DNA from: Rhodobacterales bacterium UBA5972
GTDB taxonomy: Bacteria > Pseudomonadota > Alphaproteobacteria > Rhodobacterales > Rhodobacteraceae
Assembly (NCBI GenBank): GCA_002430125.1
Contig: DJBQ01000158.1
Location: 1-10,532 of the forward strand
Reading direction: 5' to 3'
Length of the DNA: 10,532 nucleotides
Part shown: in pieces, positions 6,116 to 10,532 of the stretch
Layout: every line of letters starts with the position of its first letter
Numbering within the stretch: position 1 is the stretch's first letter
The notes under the pieces: model-generated
What the model saw: only the letters and a program-made list of their open reading frames with translations
What the model was told of the DNA's origin: nothing
The model's database searches: none
Program-made: the position numbers and the translations under genes

Positions 6116-6568
6116 TTAGCCAAGCAAACCCTTGATGACGGCGCCTGCTTTGCTGAAATCCATCCGTCCGGCATATTTCGCCTTCAGCGCGCCCATCACC
6201 CGCCCCATATCCCGGATCGAGCTGGCCTCGATCTCGGCAATAGCGGCCGTAATGGCGGCGCTGATCTCGACTTCATTCAACTGCCGTGGCAAGAATTCTT
6301 CTATCACCGTAACCTCGGCGCGTTCTTTTTCGGCCAATTCCAGACGACCGGCCTCCTCATAGGCGGTGATACTGTCCAGCCGTTGTTTGATCATTTTGGC
6401 CAGGATCGCCAGAATATCTTCGTCCGGCACGCCGGCATCTTGCCCGTCGGTGCGCGCGGCGATATCCTTGTCTTTGATGGCGGCATTAATCAGCCGCAAA
6501 GTTGACAGTCGCGGCGCATCTTTGGCACGCATAGCGTCCTTAAGTTCCGTGTTAATACGGTCCCGCAT
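6116..6568 (-). CDS. yqeY: GatB/YqeY domain protein
   Basis: The 150-residue protein is a stand-alone YqeY protein, related to the C-terminal tRNA-binding domain of GatB from the Glu/Asp-tRNA amidotransferase. Signatures are MRDRINTELKDAMRAKD (1-17), TLRLINAAIKDKDI (23-36), the ILAKMIKQRLDSI helix and EEAGR, then EKERAEVTVIEEFLPRQL (80-97) and the C-terminal RDMGRVMGALKAKYAGRMD (119-137) with GLLG at the end. A tRNA-related role is presumed for the family but not proven. AGAGGC lies nine bases before the ATG. It is divergent from carA, a pairing I recall as frequent in alphaproteobacteria, and is the first gene of a two-gene operon. Confidence 0.93.
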   Translation of the reverse strand: MRDRINTELKDAMRAKDAPRLSTLRLINAAIKDKDIAARTDGQDAGVPDEDILAILAKMIKQRLDSITAYEEAGRLELAEKERAEVTVIEEFLPRQLNEVEISAAITAAIAEIEASSIRDMGRVMGALKAKYAGRMDFSKAGAVIKGLLG

Positions 6569-6589
6569 AAGTCATCGCCTCTTAGCGCC

Positions 6590-6617
6590 CCTATAGGGCA
6601 GGAAAGACTCGGACAAT
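6590..6617 (-). promoter_or_regulatory. Weak candidate promoter of yqeY
   Basis: On the minus strand ATTGTC (6617-6612) and TATAGG (6595-6590) are 16 bases apart and about 20 bases before the yqeY start. The match is only moderate; the core CCCTATAGGG is also a palindrome. Confidence 0.22.
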
Positions 6618-6699
6618 AGCGTGTGCGATGCGACCTGACAACTGTGGCGCGTTAACGCAAGTCATTGGTTTCATTGGCCTTTGCAAATTTTGTTTTCCC

Positions 6700-6728
6700 T
6701 TGACCCTAGGCTGTGCAAACCTTAGTGT
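6700..6728 (+). promoter_or_regulatory. Probable promoter of carA
   Basis: TTGACC (6700-6705) and TAGTGT (6723-6728) are spaced by 17 bases; the -35 is close to consensus. Transcription would start near 6735, giving a leader of about 30 bases before the ATG at 6767. That makes the in-frame GTG at 6713 an unlikely start. Confidence 0.45.
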
Positions 6729-6766
6729 CCGCCGGATTTCTTCATACACAAGCGCCGGATTCCATC

Positions 6767-7930
6767 ATGCCAGGGACGCCAAATTCACTTGCCAAACCAA
6801 CGGGTTGCATTGTTCTGGCCGACGGAACAGCGTTTTACGGCCACGGTTTTGGCGCAACTGGCGAGGCTCAGGCCGAGCTGTGTTTCAACACAGCGATGAC
6901 CGGGTATCAGGAAATCATGACCGACCCCAGTTATGCCGGGCAGGTTATCACCTTCACCTTTCCGCATATCGGCAATACCGGCACCACGCCGGAAGATGAC
7001 GAGGCACAGCGGTCGGTCGCCCGGGGTATGGTGGTGAAATGGGATCCGACCGAGCCGTCAAATTGGCGTAACACCGAGGATTTGGGCACGTGGTTGACCC
7101 GTCAGGGGCGGATCGGCATTGGCGGCGTTGATACCCGCCGCCTGACCCGCGCCATTCGCCAGCAGGGCGCGCCGCATGTTGCCATCGCGCATGATCCAGA
7201 AGGTAACTTTGACCTTGCCGATCTGGTTGAAAAGGCCCGTGCCTTTGAAGGCCTTGAAGGCCTTGATCTGGCCAAAGACGTCACCTGCGCGCAATCCTAT
7301 CGCTGGGACGAAATGCGTTGGGCCTGGCCCGACGGCCACACGCGCCGCACCACGCCGGGCCGCCGGGTTGTTGCCCTAGATTACGGTGCCAAGCGCAATA
7401 TCCTGCGCTGCCTAGCCTCGGCGGGTTGCGATGTCACCGTTCTGCCCGCGACCGCCACGGCTGACGAGGTTCTTGCGCATAATCCAGAAGGGGTGTTTCT
7501 GTCGAACGGTCCCGGTGATCCGGCGGCCACCGGCGTTTACGCCGTGCCGATGATCCGCGAGATATTGGAGCGCACCAATTTGCCGATTTTCGGTATCTGC
7601 CTAGGCCATCAGATGCTGGCTTTGGCCTTGGGTGGAAAAACCCTGAAAATGAACCACGGCCATCACGGCGCCAATCATCCGGTGAAAGAGCTTGCATCTG
7701 GCAAGGTTGAAATCACCTCGATGAACCACGGCTTTGCGGTTGACGCTGAAAGCTTGCCTGCTGGCGTGATTGAAACTCATGTGTCCCTGTTTGACGGGTC
7801 AAACTGCGGCATCCGCATGCAGAACCGTCCGGTATTTTCAGTGCAACAGCACCCCGAGGCCAGCCCCGGACCACAGGACAGCTATTATCTGTTCGAGCGC
7901 TTTGTTTCCTCGATGGAAACAATCTCTTAA
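6767..7930 (+). CDS. carA: Carbamoyl-phosphate synthase small subunit
   Basis: The 387-residue protein is the glutaminase subunit that releases ammonia from glutamine and channels it to CarB for carbamoyl phosphate, the precursor of pyrimidines and arginine. The N-terminal CPSase domain (about 10-150) contains AELCFNTAMTGYQEIMTDPS and PHIGNTG. The C-terminal class I amidotransferase domain (about 200-380) has LSNGPGDP (245-252), nucleophile Cys278 in GICLGHQ, and His362/Glu364 in QHPEASPGP. Length is typical. An in-frame GTG at 6713 would add 18 residues, but it lies inside the likely promoter, so I take the ATG at 6767, although its ribosome site is weak. carB is not next to it. A 9-base tandem repeat (7247-7264) codes EGLEGL, within a segment conserved in the family. 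Confidence 0.98.
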   Translation: MPGTPNSLAKPTGCIVLADGTAFYGHGFGATGEAQAELCFNTAMTGYQEIMTDPSYAGQVITFTFPHIGNTGTTPEDDEAQRSVARGMVVKWDPTEPSNWRNTEDLGTWLTRQGRIGIGGVDTRRLTRAIRQQGAPHVAIAHDPEGNFDLADLVEKARAFEGLEGLDLAKDVTCAQSYRWDEMRWAWPDGHTRRTTPGRRVVALDYGAKRNILRCLASAGCDVTVLPATATADEVLAHNPEGVFLSNGPGDPAATGVYAVPMIREILERTNLPIFGICLGHQMLALALGGKTLKMNHGHHGANHPVKELASGKVEITSMNHGFAVDAESLPAGVIETHVSLFDGSNCGIRMQNRPVFSVQQHPEASPGPQDSYYLFERFVSSMETIS

Positions 7931-7941
7931 TGCATAGGATC

Positions 7942-7957
7942 TTAACCCCCTGTTAAC
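7942..7957 (+). promoter_or_regulatory. CtrA-type binding site upstream of the glycosyltransferase gene
   Basis: TTAACCCCCTGTTAAC matches the alphaproteobacterial CtrA box TTAA-N7-TTAAC at every fixed position. It lies in the 71-base gap between the carA stop and the glycosyltransferase start, 44 bases before the ATG, where a response regulator could activate or repress. It is the only such full match I found in the window. In Rhodobacterales CtrA controls motility, gene transfer agent and c-di-GMP genes; here the target would be the MshEN-glycosyltransferase. Binding is inferred. Confidence 0.6.
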
Positions 7958-8001
7958 CCTGTTTCGCCAATGCTGAAGCGGAGTAATTGAAGGGTGAACG
8001 G

Positions 8002-9909
8002 ATGATCAGCTCACCGAGCGGTATGGTTGCCGGCGGCAGTATAACCAGTGTCAAAAAGCCACGTGAAGCGTGGCAAAGTCAGCCAATTGGCCAAATATTG
8101 GTTGATTCTGGATATATGTCGCTTGACGCGCTGGACAGCGCTTTGGCCAAACAAAAAGGCACCGCAGCGCGCCTTGGTGATATCCTGAAAACCTTTGGAT
8201 TTGTATCCGAAGAAACGCTTCTAAAAGCCCTGACATTGCAATATGGCGCGAAAGTTGTGGATATCACCGCAACCCCGCCCGACCCGGCCTTGATGCGCGA
8301 AACATCGGTTGAAACCTGCTTGCGGTACGGATTTTTGCCGTGGCGGCGCACCGGAAACCTGACGGTCTATGTCACGTCTGACCCGGTAATTTTCCACCGC
8401 CACATCGCCCTTGGTCCGCGAAGCCAGTCGCGGATCGTTATGGCGCTGGCAAGTGCGTCAAGCATCACGGCCTACCTAACCACGCATTACAGCAGCCATC
8501 TTTCACACAGGGCCAATACCCGGTGTCCGGCAGAATTCAGCTGTCGCAGCTGGGCGCGCCCTGTGGGACTACCGGCGATTGCCATCGTCTGTCTGGTGAT
8601 TGCCCTAATAGTATGGGCGCTACCTATTCTCGCCATTTCAACTATTTACGGTTGGGTCTTCATAACGTTATTGGCAAATTCCGGCCTCAGATTGTCCACC
8701 CTGATTACCCAGGTAAAGGCACGCTACAAAACCTCCGAACAGCCGCAACCCGCGACAAACATCACGTCGATTGCGCCTCTGCCTGTTGTGTCTTTGTTGG
8801 TGCCGCTCCACAAAGAAGCTGCGATTTTGCCGGATCTCGTCAAACGTCTTGCCGCCAGTAACTATCCAAAAGAGTTGCTCGACGTTATGTTTATCCTGGA
8901 AAGCAACGACGCGCTGACAAAGTCGGCCCTTGCAGGCCTGTCACTGCCGCAGTGGATTCGCCTGATCGAGGTTCCACCGAACAAGTTGCAAACCAAGCCC
9001 CGGGCGATGAATTATGCCTTGGATTTCTGCAAAGGATCAGTGGTCGGTATCTACGACGCTGAAGACGCGCCGGAAGCCGATCAAATTCACCGGATTGTCG
9101 ACTGTTTCAACCTAAGCGGTCCGGATGTCGCCTGCGTTCAGGGCTATCTTGATTTTTATAATCCGGCGGAAAACTGGTTGGCGCGCTGTTTCACCATCGA
9201 ATATGCAATCTGGTTTCGCGTGGTTCTGCACGGCATCGAAAAACTTGGCCTTCCCATCCCGTTGGGTGGAACGACCGTGTTCTTTCGCCGCGAAGCTTTG
9301 GAAAAACTTGGGGCATGGGACGCCCACAACGTCACTGAAGATGCCGATCTTGGCTTTCGGCTGGCAAGGCAGGGCTATCGTTGCGCCTTTTTGGCTACGA
9401 CAACTTTTGAAGAAGCAAATTGCCACCTGAAACCATGGATCAAACAACGTTCGCGCTGGCTGAAAGGCTATGCCGCCACGTGGATCACCCATATGCGTCG
9501 GCCTCTAGGGCTGCTGGTTGATCTGGGGCCAGTCCGGTTTTTTGCGTTTCAGGTCATGCTGTTGGGCACAATCTCGAACTTTCTTGTGGCGCCAATGTTG
9601 TGGTTGCTTTGGCTTTCAGTATTCGGTCTTGAACTGCCACTCGAACAGGCTTTACCGAAATTGGCCTGGCTGGCGCTGGGCACCTTGTTTGCCCTGTCCG
9701 AACTGATCTTGCTGGTAATCGGCGTTTTCGCGGTATCAGGCAAGTCACACCGGCACCTGATCCCCTGGGTGCCTGCCATGATTTTTTACTGGCCACTGGG
9801 GTCTATTGCCATGTTCAAGGCCGCCTACGAACTGGTTCGACGGCCGTTTTACTGGGACAAAACCCAACATGGCCAACATCTTAAACCCGCCAAATCCACA
9901 TTACGCTAG
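8002..9909 (+). CDS. Membrane glycosyltransferase family 2 with N-terminal MshEN (c-di-GMP) domain
   Basis: The 635-residue protein joins two parts. Residues 28-80 form an MshEN domain (GspE N-terminal type): a first 24-residue motif (28-51, PIGQIL...GYM...L...AL..Q), a five-residue spacer KGTAA, and a second motif (57-80, RLGDIL..FGFV....L..AL.LQ), the arrangement that binds c-di-GMP in MshE. The family-2 transferase follows: helices at about 189-235, VVSLLVPLHKEA (262-273), the nucleotide-sugar/metal motif DAED (352-355), the TED motif (445-447) and QRSRW (482-486), as in cellulose-synthase-like processive enzymes, then C-terminal helices from about 514 to 605. It probably polymerises or exports a polysaccharide at the inner membrane when c-di-GMP is bound; E. 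coli NfrB is an analogous case with the domain at its other end. ATG 8002 is chosen over TTG 7987 because AAGGG lies seven bases before it. The sugar is unknown. Confidence 0.9.
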   Translation: MISSPSGMVAGGSITSVKKPREAWQSQPIGQILVDSGYMSLDALDSALAKQKGTAARLGDILKTFGFVSEETLLKALTLQYGAKVVDITATPPDPALMRETSVETCLRYGFLPWRRTGNLTVYVTSDPVIFHRHIALGPRSQSRIVMALASASSITAYLTTHYSSHLSHRANTRCPAEFSCRSWARPVGLPAIAIVCLVIALIVWALPILAISTIYGWVFITLLANSGLRLSTLITQVKARYKTSEQPQPATNITSIAPLPVVSLLVPLHKEAAILPDLVKRLAASNYPKELLDVMFILESNDALTKSALAGLSLPQWIRLIEVPPNKLQTKPRAMNYALDFCKGSVVGIYDAEDAPEADQIHRIVDCFNLSGPDVACVQGYLDFYNPAENWLARCFTIEYAIWFRVVLHGIEKLGLPIPLGGTTVFFRREALEKLGAWDAHNVTEDADLGFRLARQGYRCAFLATTTFEEANCHLKPWIKQRSRWLKGYAATWITHMRRPLGLLVDLGPVRFFAFQVMLLGTISNFLVAPMLWLLWLSVFGLELPLEQALPKLAWLALGTLFALSELILLVIGVFAVSGKSHRHLIPWVPAMIFYWPLGSIAMFKAAYELVRRPFYWDKTQHGQHLKPAKSTLR

Positions 9910-9924
9910 CTTTGCTTGTTGTTG

Positions 9925-10532
9925 CTATTTGTTACGCAGTGTCGCAATCTCGCCCGCGTCAAGTTTCAGCCGTGTTTCAAAGGCAAACGACAAATGCGCC
10001 TTTAAGGCGCCACATGCCTTTTCGCCGTCGCCTGACTTGATTGCCTCAACAATCGCGCGATGTTCCTCAAGCGCTGTCACCCCGCGACCGTCAGCCGCCA
10101 ACGAGGTCGTCGCCAGCAAAGCCATCGAGCGATGTACCAGACCAAGCTGATCGATTAGAAACCGGTTATGGCTGGCCAGATGTATCTGGTTGTGAAACCG
10201 CCGATTGGCGCGGCTTAATTTTGCAGGCTCCGTCACCAGCGACATATCTTGCGCCACCATGCTTTCCAGCACCCGTACTTCTTCAGGGCTCGCATGTTGT
10301 GCCGCAAGGCGCGCCGCCAACCCTTCAAGCTCGGCCCTTACGACATAAAGTTCTGCCAACTGATTGTGGTCCAGCGACGCGACGATCAGGCTGCGGCCGG
10401 TGCGGGTCAGCATCGACTGGGTTTCCAGCCGCTGCAATGCTTCGCGGATCGGGGTGCGTGACACACCAAACCGTTCTGCCAATTCGCTTTCAACCAAACG
10501 ATCGCCCGGTCCATAGACCCCGGTATCAATCG
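9925..10532 (-). CDS. GntR-family regulator, FCD subfamily (5' end cut by window)
   Basis: The visible 201 residues lack only the first 20 or so. They begin in the wing-helix domain: GPGDRLVESELAERFGVSRT and PIREALQRLETQSMLTR, the classic GntR helix-turn-helix. An all-helical FCD effector domain follows, with ELYVVRAELEGLAARLAA, a FHNQIH segment, EEHRAIVEAIKSGD and a KAHL segment; the histidines in the last three correspond to the metal/ligand-binding residues of FadR/VanR-type FCD domains. Such proteins usually repress catabolic operons and respond to small organic acids. The open frame continues past base 10532; a TTG at 10497 is inside the domain and not the start. It converges on the glycosyltransferase gene with 15 bases between stops and no visible terminator. 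Its target is probably beyond the right edge. Confidence 0.93.
   Translation of the reverse strand, partial: IDTGVYGPGDRLVESELAERFGVSRTPIREALQRLETQSMLTRTGRSLIVASLDHNQLAELYVVRAELEGLAARLAAQHASPEEVRVLESMVAQDMSLVTEPAKLSRANRRFHNQIHLASHNRFLIDQLGLVHRSMALLATTSLAADGRGVTALEEHRAIVEAIKSGDGEKACGALKAHLSFAFETRLKLDAGEIATLRNK

Noticed and set aside
6713..6766. GTG at 6713 as the carA start
   Set aside because: It falls inside the likely promoter and adds residues without CarA similarity; ATG 6767 gives the normal length.
7247..7264. Perfect tandem GAAGGCCTT repeat in carA as a mobile or regulatory repeat
   Set aside because: It is in frame and encodes EGLEGL in a segment where CarA proteins regularly have a GLxGLDLAKDV-like sequence.
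7987..8001. TTG at 7987 as the glycosyltransferase start
   Set aside because: The ribosome site AAGGG lies downstream of it and is well placed for ATG 8002.
1..10532. CRISPR array or a defence/toxin system
   Set aside because: No spaced direct repeats and no such protein families were seen; apart from the left-end IS remnants the window holds ordinary chromosomal genes.

Overview
The window reads as chromosomal DNA of an alphaproteobacterium, most likely a marine Rhodobacterales (Roseobacter-group) species. The basis is the close resemblance of the CtaD, CarA, LipB and DUF2244 reading frames to Rhodobacter/Paracoccus-type proteins, an aa3-type cytochrome oxidase subunit I with every expected ligand, a CtrA-type regulatory box (an alphaproteobacterial regulator), and GC-rich hairpins after genes. 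The species cannot be named from sequence alone.

Left end (1-630) is a graveyard of mobile DNA: the 5' part of an IS3-family orfB with a one-base frameshift, abutting at about 293 the 5' end of an IS6-family element on the other strand, complete with its terminal inverted repeat ending at 459. Then follow about 170 bases without a gene and a tRNA-Leu(GAG) on the minus strand (631-717).

718-3310: a minus-strand secreted protein with a peptidoglycan-binding domain is divergent from lipB (octanoyltransferase, first step of lipoate attachment). lipB is followed by a GC-rich hairpin and a 38-codon remnant of a DUF2189 membrane-protein gene on the minus strand. The rest up to 3310 is the upstream region of ctaD.

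3311-6568: ctaD (cytochrome c oxidase subunit I) overlaps by one base the start of a DUF2244 membrane-protein gene. A perfect 12-bp hairpin with a terminator-like T end lies inside the first codons of the DUF2244 gene. That gene converges, with overlapping stop codons, on a minus-strand pair: an unrecognised five-helix membrane protein and a GatB/YqeY-domain protein.

6569-10532: carA (small subunit of carbamoyl-phosphate synthase) is divergent from yqeY. Between carA and the next gene lies an exact CtrA box (TTAA-N7-TTAAC). The next gene encodes a 635-residue membrane glycosyltransferase of family 2 with an N-terminal MshEN domain made of two 24-residue c-di-GMP-binding motifs, so it is a good candidate for a c-di-GMP-controlled exopolysaccharide synthase under cell-cycle/motility control. 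The window ends in a convergent GntR/FCD regulator cut by the edge. Most of the window is housekeeping; the most interesting parts are the CtrA box plus MshEN-glycosyltransferase, the terminator hidden in a coding region, and the IS3/IS6 junction.
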